A DNA stretch of 6,208 nt from Candidatus Kaiserbacteria bacterium (GTDB taxonomy: Bacteria; Patescibacteria; Paceibacteria; UBA9973; UBA2100). Within the stretch, counting starts at the first letter, position 1, and every line of letters starts with the position of its first letter. Positions 1 through 5,680 of this stretch are shown here, in pieces. The stretch covers positions 1 through 6,208 of the forward strand of contig NVTG01000081.1 of NCBI GenBank assembly GCA_002401495.1. The letters are read 5' to 3'. A program made the position numbers and the translations under genes. The notes beneath the pieces are model-generated. The model worked only from the letters and a program-made list of their open reading frames with translations. It was not told where the DNA came from and did not search any database.

Positions 1-1617
1 TTGCAATTATCTCGAAACTTATTTTTTTTAATGCTTGCTACTGCTCTTTTGGCAGTTCCTGTAGTTTCTTCAGCTGGTGGTGGTGGTGGTGGCTCTTGTT
101 TCCCAGCAGGAACGCAGATTTCTCTTCCTAATGGAGATTCTGTTAATATTGAGGATGTTAAAGTTGGAGATGTTGTAGCGTCGTACGATGTTAAAACCAG
201 TTCTTTTGTTGAAGCAACAGTTTTAGAGCTAGAATCTCCAGTTCGAGAAGGATACTATGAAATTAATGATGATTTACTTAGGGTTACAAACGAGCACCCT
301 CTTTATGCTAAAAAAGGATGGGCTTCAATTGTTCCTGAAGTAACTTACGAAGATACAAAACTTAGGCCAATTGCTCAATTAGAGGTTGGCTCTGAAGTAT
401 TTACCGAAGGTGGATGGGTTGAAGTAACTTCAATAGAATATGTTGAAGGAGCAATACGAACATATAACTTAAAGAGTGTTGATAAATACAATACTTTCTT
501 TGCTGATGGTGTGTTGGCGCACAATAAAGACCATGGAGGATTTTGTTGTGGTGCTACTAGCGCCGTAGGTAGCGCGGTTGGTGCAATAGGTGCTGCGGTT
601 GGTGCACTAGGTGATGCAATAGGTGCTGTTGCAGACGCGGTTGGTGAGGCGGTTCAAGACGTTAGTGACTTCCTGGGAGACGTTATTGGTGCTGTTTTTG
701 GAGATACTGAAGATGACAGTACAGGTACGACTTCTCAAGGTTGGGTTGGTTTTATCTCTAGTTCTCAAACGACAGAAGTACAAAACCCACAAGGAGAAGT
801 GGTTGGCTATACAGAGGATGGTAGGAATGTACACGACAATGATGGTAGTTATGAGGTAGGTCCACAAGGTGAAGGTGGAGGTGGAGGAGGTGATGAGGAA
901 GTAGGTGGCGGAGCGTGTACCGTACAGGCTTGTATAAAGTTAAATGCTTGTAATCAAACACAAGGTTTTGAATGTGTAGGAGGAACGGGCTCGTATTCCT
1001 GTAATGCTCCCGCTCCTACAGCCCTACCGGATAATTATCTAGGTAGCTGTAATTCAACTGCTACAAATAGCTGTACCGACACCGGAACAGGAATTGTCCA
1101 GTGTGGTGGCTGTGATGCAGTTGCACCTGCTGAGCGAACTTTCTCAAATCCAGACAGAACTTGGGGAGAAGCATGTTTCCCTGCAAACTCCTGTGGCTCT
1201 AATAATCCAGGCACATATACGTGTGACGGAACATGTAGCACAACAGCTCCCGCAAACCCAGCAGGATACGGTAGTGCTTGTATGGAATCTAACAGATGTG
1301 GTGATGGAGCTCCAGGAACGCAAACTTGTTCTGGTACTTGTAGCCAACTTGGTCCAATTTGTGCAGATGCTTCAGGAAGCATCTCAACACAACCTCTACT
1401 TGTTCTCTCGGGTGGAACAACTTCAGTTACATGGTCAACACAACTTGCTCTTGATTGTTCAGTTACAGGTACAAATGGAGATAGTTGGGACGGAGTTAGC
1501 GGTAGCGAAACAACTGGTGCTATAACAGAAGAAACAATCTACACACTATATTGTGTAGACGGGGACTTTACCGACGAGACGACAGTTCAAGTTGCTCCCG
1601 CCTGGCAAGAATTCTAA
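1..1617 (+). CDS. Secreted Cys-rich Ig-like protein with an inserted Hint (intein-like) domain; 5' end probably cut by window
   Basis: Seen: 538 residues from TTG at 1 to TAA at 1615. Order of parts: hydrophobic signal peptide (about 1-25, likely cleavage after SSA25), six-glycine linker (26-31), Hint domain (C33-N175), FCCGATS motif (181-187), glycine-heptad segment (about 188-234), EVxNPxGxVVG motif (259-269), Gly-rich linker (287-304), five-Cys module (C306, C311, C317, C325, C334), three Cys repeats (346-454), Ig-like domain (about 459-532) and C-terminal PAWQEF. No lipobox, so not a lipoprotein. The codons from position 1 (TTG, Gln, Leu, Ser) align with residues 4-7 of the paralogue at 3187 (LQLS), so TTG is probably an internal Leu and the true start lies a few codons upstream, outside the window. 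Family knowledge: Hint domains cleave their own peptide bonds. Inference: a surface or secreted protein processed after or during export. The function of the Cys/Ig part is not recognised. The 3' end overlaps lnt antisense by 50 bp. Confidence 0.85.
   Translation: MQLSRNLFFLMLATALLAVPVVSSAGGGGGGSCFPAGTQISLPNGDSVNIEDVKVGDVVASYDVKTSSFVEATVLELESPVREGYYEINDDLLRVTNEHPLYAKKGWASIVPEVTYEDTKLRPIAQLEVGSEVFTEGGWVEVTSIEYVEGAIRTYNLKSVDKYNTFFADGVLAHNKDHGGFCCGATSAVGSAVGAIGAAVGALGDAIGAVADAVGEAVQDVSDFLGDVIGAVFGDTEDDSTGTTSQGWVGFISSSQTTEVQNPQGEVVGYTEDGRNVHDNDGSYEVGPQGEGGGGGGDEEVGGGACTVQACIKLNACNQTQGFECVGGTGSYSCNAPAPTALPDNYLGSCNSTATNSCTDTGTGIVQCGGCDAVAPAERTFSNPDRTWGEACFPANSCGSNNPGTYTCDGTCSTTAPANPAGYGSACMESNRCGDGAPGTQTCSGTCSQLGPICADASGSISTQPLLVLSGGTTSVTWSTQLALDCSVTGTNGDSWDGVSGSETTGAITEETIYTLYCVDGDFTDETTVQVAPAWQEF
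97..525 (+). other. Hint (hedgehog/intein) self-processing domain, type-B BIL or pretoxin-HINT like
   Basis: Residues 33-175 of the gene-1 product, 143 residues, a usual length for a Hint domain without an endonuclease. Visible blocks: N-terminal CFPAGTQISLPNG with catalytic Cys33 and then a VGDVVASYD strand; T96-N-E-H99 followed by PLY and GW, the TxxH block that assists the N-S acyl shift; and a C-terminal block ending VLAHN, with H174 and N175 for Asn cyclisation. Residue +1 is Lys176, not Cys, Ser or Thr, which fits type B bacterial intein-like (BIL) or pretoxin-HINT domains that cleave rather than splice by the classical route. All core catalytic positions look intact, so it is predicted active. 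It sits immediately after the signal peptide and Gly linker, an unusual place since almost no N-extein is left after signal peptidase cleavage. Confidence 0.88.
574..657 (+). repeat. Four imperfect 21-bp tandem units encoding glycine heptads
   Basis: Units start at 574, 595, 616 and 637, each seven codons long and in frame; the first two differ at only a few positions (both begin gcggttggtgca). They encode AVGAIGA-type heptads in which Gly falls at 190, 194, 197, 201, 204 and 208, an alternating 4-3 spacing, with Gly215 one heptad further on. This looks like a glycine-zipper helix that could pack tightly in a membrane or oligomer. The paralogue has a shorter, less regular version (Gly53, 60, 64). 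Confidence 0.7.
1036..1362 (+). repeat. Three tandem Cys-rich repeats in the gene-1 product
   Basis: Protein-level repeats of about 35-40 residues covering residues 346-454. Units 2 and 3 share the exact spacing C-x5-C-x9-C-x3-C (C392/398/408/412 and C427/433/443/447), with PGT before the third Cys and GTCS at the fourth. Unit 1 is a diverged form, C-x7-C-x9-C-x2-C (350/358/368/371). Four Cys per unit suggest two disulphides in each, fitting an extracytoplasmic location. The family is not recognised. Confidence 0.65.
1538..1559 (-). terminator. Possible weak terminator hairpin for lnt, inside gene 1
   Basis: A perfect 8-bp inverted repeat, TCTACACA and TGTGTAGA, with a 6-nt loop, begins 8 bp beyond the lnt stop codon in lnt's transcription direction. 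On the minus strand it is followed by a T-rich run (ttgtttcttc). The placement fits a 3'-end hairpin for lnt, but the stem is only half G+C and lies inside the Ig-like coding region of gene 1, so it could be chance. Confidence 0.35.
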
Positions 1618-3097
1618 AGAGTATTATCAAAAGAACGAATAGTAATGGAACTAAGTATAGAAACTTAGAGAATATTGTTCGCGAGTATATAAGTGGTACT
1701 TCTGCAATAGAGTAGCTAAATGGATTGTCTGAAGAGGTAATTTCAACCAACTCACCCGTGTTGGAAATAATAAAAGAGTTTGAAAAGTTCACTGCTTGGA
1801 CTACATACCGGTTGTTTTCAACTGCTCGAACCTTGCTCATGGCTACAATTTGATTAAATATCATTTTAGAGCCCTTTAATTTTGAATGAGACGCCAAGTT
1901 TATAATAACCCCAGAGTCTTTTGACAGACCTCTTTGAATAATAGGGGAATAGATTTCAGAACATAGAGATGCTGCTACACTTACCTCTCCTACTAAAGTA
2001 GGTGTAAGTTCCTTACCTTTTCCGTACTCCTTAAAGGAGTTGAATCTATCAACCCTTTCGCCCATTCCTACAACAGTAAAGAGGATTTGGTAAAAAACAG
2101 ACAGATACTCACCTTCAGGAGCCAAAAGTACCTTCGTATACTGCTCTTGTTTACCCGTTGTGTGGGAGTATGTCATAATTTTCGACTTACCTGCTTCCCC
2201 AGGAGTATCAAAACGAGAAGACCCTAATAGGAATACGTCTTTTCCCATTGGAATCTGGCCTAGCTGATCTTCTGAGAGAATTTTAATAAAGCGCGCATCT
2301 TCAGGAATAACAATTAGGTCTATAGATTCTTCCTTAGAAGCTGAAACAATTAACTCACCTATTTTTAACAAGCGGGCTTCTCTATCTATTCCTCCGGAGG
2401 AGAAATATGATGATTCGGTTGTCTTCAAGGCCGCGATTTTCAACGTATCACCCGCAGTCCTACTACTTATAGGCGTATAAAATAATATAGCCAGTAGTGC
2501 AAAAGCAACAAATATCTTCTTGCTCCTATAGTTGTAGGCCAAAACGGAACCAGCAAGCGCAAAAGTAAAACTTAATAGGTATACTCCTCCTAAAGAGGCT
2601 AGTTGTAGCAGAACGGGACTTCCGGCAAGAATGTAACCGCTATAACCAAAGGTCCAGTGCGGTCCTATAACAGATTGTGGAGCTAAAGTTAGTACAAAGA
2701 AGAATAAGGATCGTACAATTTCCAATAGCACCCATAAGGCAGGAATAAAAAGAAGGTCTAGGTTCGAGTTTTGCTTGAACTTTGTGAAAAGGTGACCAAA
2801 TAGTGCAATTGGCGAGGCTAAAACTAGTGAGGTAAGTGTCCAGATAAACAAGAGTAACGCGGCGCTTATTACTGGGTCGTCAATACCAATACTAGAAAGT
2901 GGAAAGGCGGAAAAGATCCACAGAATACTTCCTCCCATAAATATAAACCCGTACAACCAACTTATTTTAATAGCCTGCTCGTCCTTTTTAAGCAAATAAA
3001 TAAATAATGCAAAGGATAAAATTCCTAAAGGCCACAGGTATAGTGCGCTAAAAGAGAGCGCTGCAGCTAGGCCTGCAAGAACTACGAGTTTTTTCAT
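1568..3097 (-). CDS. lnt: Apolipoprotein N-acyltransferase
   Basis: Lnt transfers an acyl chain from phospholipid to the free amino group of the N-terminal diacylglyceryl-Cys of lipoproteins, the last step after Lgt and LspA, with its active site on the outer face of the membrane. The 509 residues match the usual length of about 510. Membrane segments lie near 3-36, 47-66, 75-100, 113-137, 160-188 and 194-211, with a final one at 477-497, and a nitrilase-fold domain lies between (about 217-470). The catalytic residues line up with the E. coli triad E267/K335/C387: Glu266 in VIPEDARF, Lys322 in YTKVLLAPEGEY and Cys379 in ASLCSEIYSP. The essential E343 and E389 equivalents are Glu330 and Glu381. 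Family signatures ALWVLLEIVRS (120-130) and SPVLLQLASLGGVYLLSF (160-177) are present. The residue after Cys379 is Ser where Tyr is usual. The ATG at 3097 gives a normal first membrane helix; no clear Shine-Dalgarno precedes it. The last 16 codons and the stop are antisense to gene 1. Confidence 0.93.
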   Translation of the reverse strand: MKKLVVLAGLAAALSFSALYLWPLGILSFALFIYLLKKDEQAIKISWLYGFIFMGGSILWIFSAFPLSSIGIDDPVISAALLLFIWTLTSLVLASPIALFGHLFTKFKQNSNLDLLFIPALWVLLEIVRSLFFFVLTLAPQSVIGPHWTFGYSGYILAGSPVLLQLASLGGVYLLSFTFALAGSVLAYNYRSKKIFVAFALLAILFYTPISSRTAGDTLKIAALKTTESSYFSSGGIDREARLLKIGELIVSASKEESIDLIVIPEDARFIKILSEDQLGQIPMGKDVFLLGSSRFDTPGEAGKSKIMTYSHTTGKQEQYTKVLLAPEGEYLSVFYQILFTVVGMGERVDRFNSFKEYGKGKELTPTLVGEVSVAASLCSEIYSPIIQRGLSKDSGVIINLASHSKLKGSKMIFNQIVAMSKVRAVENNRYVVQAVNFSNSFIISNTGELVEITSSDNPFSYSIAEVPLIYSRTIFSKFLYLVPLLFVLLIILFRILARREQLELSSRR

Positions 3098-3152
3098 AGC
3101 TGAATAGTAACAAATATGGGGATAATGCGTAATATGTGAACAGTTTGTAGTG

Positions 3153-3187
3153 TATTATTTTAGTAAATAGTTTTAATTAAAATAATA
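3153..3187 (+). promoter_or_regulatory. AT-only inverted repeat ending on the start codon of the Hint-less paralogue
   Basis: TATTATTTTA (3153-3162) and TAAAATAATA (3178-3187) are perfect 10-bp reverse complements separated by 15 nt, and the right arm ends on the A of the ATG. A second 12-bp palindrome, TTTTAATTAAAA (3171-3182), lies within it. The 89-bp gap between the divergent lnt and paralogue genes (3098-3186) must hold both promoters, but I see no convincing -35/-10 pair on either strand and no Shine-Dalgarno. The repeat could be an operator or a weak RNA hairpin over the start codon; in such AT-rich sequence, chance is a real alternative. Confidence 0.4.
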
Positions 3188-4272
3188 TGTTCTCATTACA
3201 ACTCTCTAATAAGGTGGCATTTGTATTTTTTATCAGCCTACTCTTCGCGTTTTTTGTACCATTTATAGCATCAGCAGATGGTGAAGGAGGAAATGGAGGA
3301 AATGGAGGAGGAAGTTTCTGCTGTGGTGCTACTAGCTCATTAGGTAAGGCAGCGGCTGCTATCGGAGACGCAATAGGGAGTGCGTTTAGTGGCGGAGGTA
3401 GTCTAGGAAAGGCGACTGGAAAGGGTATAGCAATGGGACTAACAACGGCAGATTTGAATGCTGCTAACGAAGTTACTAATCCAAGTGGTGATGTTGTAGG
3501 GAAAAACTCCTTTGGACAAAGCGTATATTCAGGTAGTGGCGGAGGGCTAGAAACTTTTGGAGCGGACGGTGTAGGACCTGGAGGACCTGGCGATGGTCCT
3601 GGTGGCCCTCAAGTTACAGGTGGTTCATGTGCCGTATCAAGTTGTCCTTCTCCGATAAATGCATGTGGCTTTTCTGGAACTGGTAATAAATGTACCGGAG
3701 GGCCAGGTTCACATGCTTGTACCGCAACAATTCCTGCGCTACCAGCATACTTAGGAACAGCGTGTTCTGAGTCTTTTTCAGAGACAATTTGTGGAGAGAG
3801 CGTTACTAGAACTGCGTTTGGTTCAAAAAACTGTAGTAACACGTGTGTTATTTCAGTCACCGGATTCCCTCCAGTGGTTAGTAACAACATTTGTAATTTA
3901 AGTGCATGTCCTTCAGGAACCTCAGGAACATATCCAGATTGTGGAACATGTCCTTCAGGATTCTCAGGACAATACCCAAGTTGTGCAATTGTTACTCCAC
4001 CTGCTCTTGGAGACACAGATATTTCTCTTAAGGCGAAACCATCTTTAGTGGGGAAGGATCAATCAACTACTATTACCTGGGCTTCAGTTGAATCAACAAG
4101 CTGTAGTATAACTGGTACAAACGGTGATTCTTGGAGTGGACGTTCAGGAAGAGTAGACTCCTCACCGATAACTGAAAAGACCGTATTTACTCTATCTTGT
4201 ACGGATTCAGGAGGAGAAACAATAAAAGATGTTGAAACAGTCTACATATCTCCAGCTTGGCAGGAGATCTAA
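3187..4272 (+). CDS. Secreted Cys-rich Ig-like protein, Hint-less paralogue of gene 1
   Basis: 361 residues. Signal peptide: Lys9, hydrophobic core 10-27, likely cleavage after ASA30. Then a Gly/Asn linker (31-43), FCCGATS (44-50), a short Gly/Ala helix-like segment (51-84), EVTNPSGDVVG (95-105), a Gly/Pro-rich linker (115-147), a five-Cys module (C148, C153, C160, C169, C178), a further Cys-rich part with two 14-residue repeats (241-268) and an Ig-like domain (about 277-354) ending PAWQEI. Compared with gene 1, every part except the Hint domain is present in the same order. In the Ig-like domain W298, C306, W316 and C338 match W478, C486, W496 and C518 of gene 1 without gaps, and TGTNGDSW is identical. 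No lipobox or sorting signal is recognised. Inference: an exported surface protein, possibly disulphide-stabilised. Molecular function unknown. The ATG is chosen because it gives a complete signal peptide; there is no Shine-Dalgarno. Confidence 0.88.
   Translation: MFSLQLSNKVAFVFFISLLFAFFVPFIASADGEGGNGGNGGGSFCCGATSSLGKAAAAIGDAIGSAFSGGGSLGKATGKGIAMGLTTADLNAANEVTNPSGDVVGKNSFGQSVYSGSGGGLETFGADGVGPGGPGDGPGGPQVTGGSCAVSSCPSPINACGFSGTGNKCTGGPGSHACTATIPALPAYLGTACSESFSETICGESVTRTAFGSKNCSNTCVISVTGFPPVVSNNICNLSACPSGTSGTYPDCGTCPSGFSGQYPSCAIVTPPALGDTDISLKAKPSLVGKDQSTTITWASVESTSCSITGTNGDSWSGRSGRVDSSPITEKTVFTLSCTDSGGETIKDVETVYISPAWQEI
3286..3312 (+). repeat. 9-bp tandem repeat in the linker after the signal peptide
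   Basis: Two exact copies of GGAGGAAAT (3286-3294 and 3295-3303) and a third altered copy (GGAGGAGGA) encode Gly-Gly-Asn units. The matching linker of gene 1 is instead built from five GGT codons (76-90). Both are simple in-frame repeats that could change length by slippage without breaking the reading frame. Confidence 0.7.
3907..3990 (+). repeat. Two 42-bp tandem repeats encoding CPSG-type Cys units
   Basis: Copies at 3907-3948 and 3949-3990 encode CPSGTSGTYPDCGT and CPSGFSGQYPSCAI, sharing 8 of 14 residues and nearly identical first nucleotides (tgtccttcagga). Each unit has C-x10-C, suggesting a small disulphide loop. This unit is absent from gene 1, which carries its own C-x5-C-x9-C-x3-C repeats at the equivalent place. 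Confidence 0.75.
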
Positions 4273-4284
4273 CATCAAAAACAC

Positions 4285-4314
4285 AAAAGAGCGCTTGACT
4301 ACAAGCGCTCTTTT
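4285..4314 (+). terminator. Strong rho-independent terminator after the paralogue gene
   Basis: AAAAGAGCGCTTG (4285-4297) pairs perfectly with CAAGCGCTCTTTT (4302-4314) around the loop ACTA. The 13-bp stem has a G+C-rich core and ends in a U run, starting 12 bp after the TAA at 4270. The A/T-symmetric stem could also work in reverse, but nothing transcribes toward it from the right here. Confidence 0.92.
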
Positions 4315-4317
4315 GAT

Positions 4318-4450
4318 ACCATGGTCCCACGCGTGTTGTGCGCTTTTTTATATTGCACACACAGTGTATTTAATAACGTAATTATTAACTGTAGGGCAGC
4401 AGTTCTCGCGCCTCTACACTTGATAATTACAACTTAACCATAATATTTAT
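4318..4450 (+). promoter_or_regulatory. tuf upstream region with a leader hairpin
   Basis: 133 bp between the terminator and tuf. An AT-rich stretch at about 4345-4390 contains TTGCAC (4353-4358), but no well-spaced -10 follows, so the promoter cannot be placed firmly. At 4390-4418 TGTAG+GGC pairs with GCC+CTACA (one bulged T, 12-nt loop), a likely hairpin in the 5' untranslated region. A weaker pairing, GTG/TGTGC with GCACACAC, lies at 4333-4362. No Shine-Dalgarno precedes the tuf ATG (ccataatatttat), which is unexpected for so highly expressed a gene. Confidence 0.4.
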
Positions 4451-5647
4451 ATGGCAGAACAATTTGATCGTTCAAAGCCGCACATGAATGTTGGTACTAT
4501 TGGTCACGTTGACCACGGTAAAACAACACTTACTGCTGCGCTTTTGAAATCACTTCACCTTGCAGGACAGAATGTAACGTTGAAGGATATCGATGATATC
4601 GATAACGCACCTGAGGAAAAGGAGCGAGGAATTACAATCGCCCTGTCTCACCAAGAGTACGAGACAGAAAAGCGTCACTACGCACACATCGATGCGCCTG
4701 GTCACGCCGATTACATTAAAAACATGATTACAGGAGCCGCCCAAATGGACGGTGCTATTCTAGTAGTTGCCGCAACTGACGGACTTATGCCACAAACACG
4801 TGAGCACATCCTTCTTGCTAAGCAAGTTGGTGTTCCTAAGATAATTGTCTTCTTGAACAAGACAGACATGCCTGATGTTGACGACGAAATGATCGAACTA
4901 GTAGAGGAAGAGATCCGAGAGACTCTAACTCAATACGAGTTTGACGGAGAAAACACTCCTTTCATCCAAGGGTCAGCTCTTAAGGCAGTTGAATCAACTT
5001 CAGTTGATGACGACTGGACAAAGAAGATTCTTGAACTAACAGCTGCTATGGACGAATGGTTCGAAATTCCAGCTCGTGATACAGAAAAGCCTTTCCTAAT
5101 GCCTATTGAGGATATTTTCTCAATTGAAGGACGAGGAACTGTAGTTACAGGTAGAATCGAACAAGGTAAAGTTAAAGTAGGAGAAGAAGTTGAAATCGTT
5201 GGTATTAAAGAAACAACAAAAACAACAATTACTGGTATTGAAATGTTCAACAAGAACCTTGATGAAGGTCTTGCTGGAGACAATGCCGGAATTCTTCTAA
5301 GAGGAACAAAGAAAGAGGATGTTCACCGAGGACAAGTGTTGGCCGCAACTGGTTCAATCACACCTCATACAGAGTTTGAAGCGGAAGTTTACGTTCTTTC
5401 AAAAGAAGAAGGTGGACGACACACTCCATTCTTTAGTGGATACAAGCCTCAGTTCTACATGCGAACAACAGACGTGACTGGAGAGGTTACTCTTCCAGAT
5501 GGAACAGAAATGGTAATGCCAGGAGATACCGCAACCTTTAAGGTTAAGTTGGTAACCCCAGTTGCCCTTGATGAGAAAATGAAGTTCACAGTTCGTGAAG
5601 GTGGACGCACAGTAGGAGCCGGAGTTGTAACTAAAGTTGTTGCATAA
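4451..5647 (+). CDS. tuf: Translation elongation factor Tu
   Basis: EF-Tu is the GTPase that carries aminoacyl-tRNA to the ribosomal A site. The 398 residues are close to the usual 393-400. GTP-binding motifs in order: GHVDHGKT (18-25), RGITI with Thr62 in switch I, DAPGH (81-85) with catalytic His85, NKTD (136-139) and SAL (175-177). Domain 2 begins near 214 ([22 protein letters not shown] region) and domain 3 near 308, ending in the conserved [12 protein letters not shown]. Two cysteines common in EF-Tu are replaced: DCPGH is DAPGH and NKCD is NKTD. The protein has no Cys at all, in contrast to the Cys-rich exported proteins next door. The ATG at 4451 gives the standard N-terminus ([16 protein letters not shown]). 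rpsJ follows after 33 bp, probably on the same transcript. Confidence 0.99.
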   Translation: MAEQFDRSKPHMNVGTIGHVDHGKTTLTAALLKSLHLAGQNVTLKDIDDIDNAPEEKERGITIALSHQEYETEKRHYAHIDAPGHADYIKNMITGAAQMDGAILVVAATDGLMPQTREHILLAKQVGVPKIIVFLNKTDMPDVDDEMIELVEEEIRETLTQYEFDGENTPFIQGSALKAVESTSVDDDWTKKILELTAAMDEWFEIPARDTEKPFLMPIEDIFSIEGRGTVVTGRIEQGKVKVGEEVEIVGIKETTKTTITGIEMFNKNLDEGLAGDNAGILLRGTKKEDVHRGQVLAATGSITPHTEFEAEVYVLSKEEGGRHTPFFSGYKPQFYMRTTDVTGEVTLPDGTEMVMPGDTATFKVKLVTPVALDEKMKFTVREGGRTVGAGVVTKVVA

Positions 5648-5650
5648 AAC

Positions 5651-5677
5651 ACGTATTCAGCGTATTGTACGCTACGT
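5651..5677 (+). promoter_or_regulatory. Inverted repeat in the tuf-rpsJ gap
   Basis: AGCGTA (5659-5664) and TACGCT (5668-5673) pair around TTG, and flanking ACGT copies (5651-5654 and 5674-5677) can extend the stem past a 4-nt bulge. It fills most of the 33-bp gap and ends 3 nt before the rpsJ ATG, where a ribosome binding site would normally be. With no U run after it, it is not a typical terminator. It could be a translational control or RNA-processing hairpin; the short stem makes this tentative. Confidence 0.4.
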
Positions 5678-5680
5678 TCT

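Noticed and set aside
33..525. Classical splicing intein inside an essential enzyme
   Set aside because: The host is not a conserved enzyme, there is no endonuclease domain and the +1 residue is Lys, so a cleaving Hint domain fits better.
1035..1382. Minus-strand open frame of 115 codons within gene 1
   Set aside because: It is antisense to the Cys-repeat region of a clear protein gene and encodes no recognisable domain; the long frame follows from codon bias on the other strand.
1094..1525. Plus-strand frame of 143 codons in another frame of gene 1
   Set aside because: Overlaps the Cys and Ig-like regions, which have a conserved paralogue in the main frame; no signal for a second protein.
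3609..4016. Minus-strand open frame of 135 codons within the paralogue
   Set aside because: Antisense shadow of the Cys-rich region; its apparent repeats mirror the 42-bp coding repeats.
4295..4300. TTGACT as a -35 element
   Set aside because: It lies in the terminator stem and no -10 is found at the right distance.
4586..4603. Exact 9-bp direct repeat GATATCGAT in tuf
   Set aside because: It encodes Asp-Ile-Asp twice at residues 46-51, where EF-Tu normally has D-x-I-D; the length of the region differs from E. coli by only one residue, so it is not an insertion.
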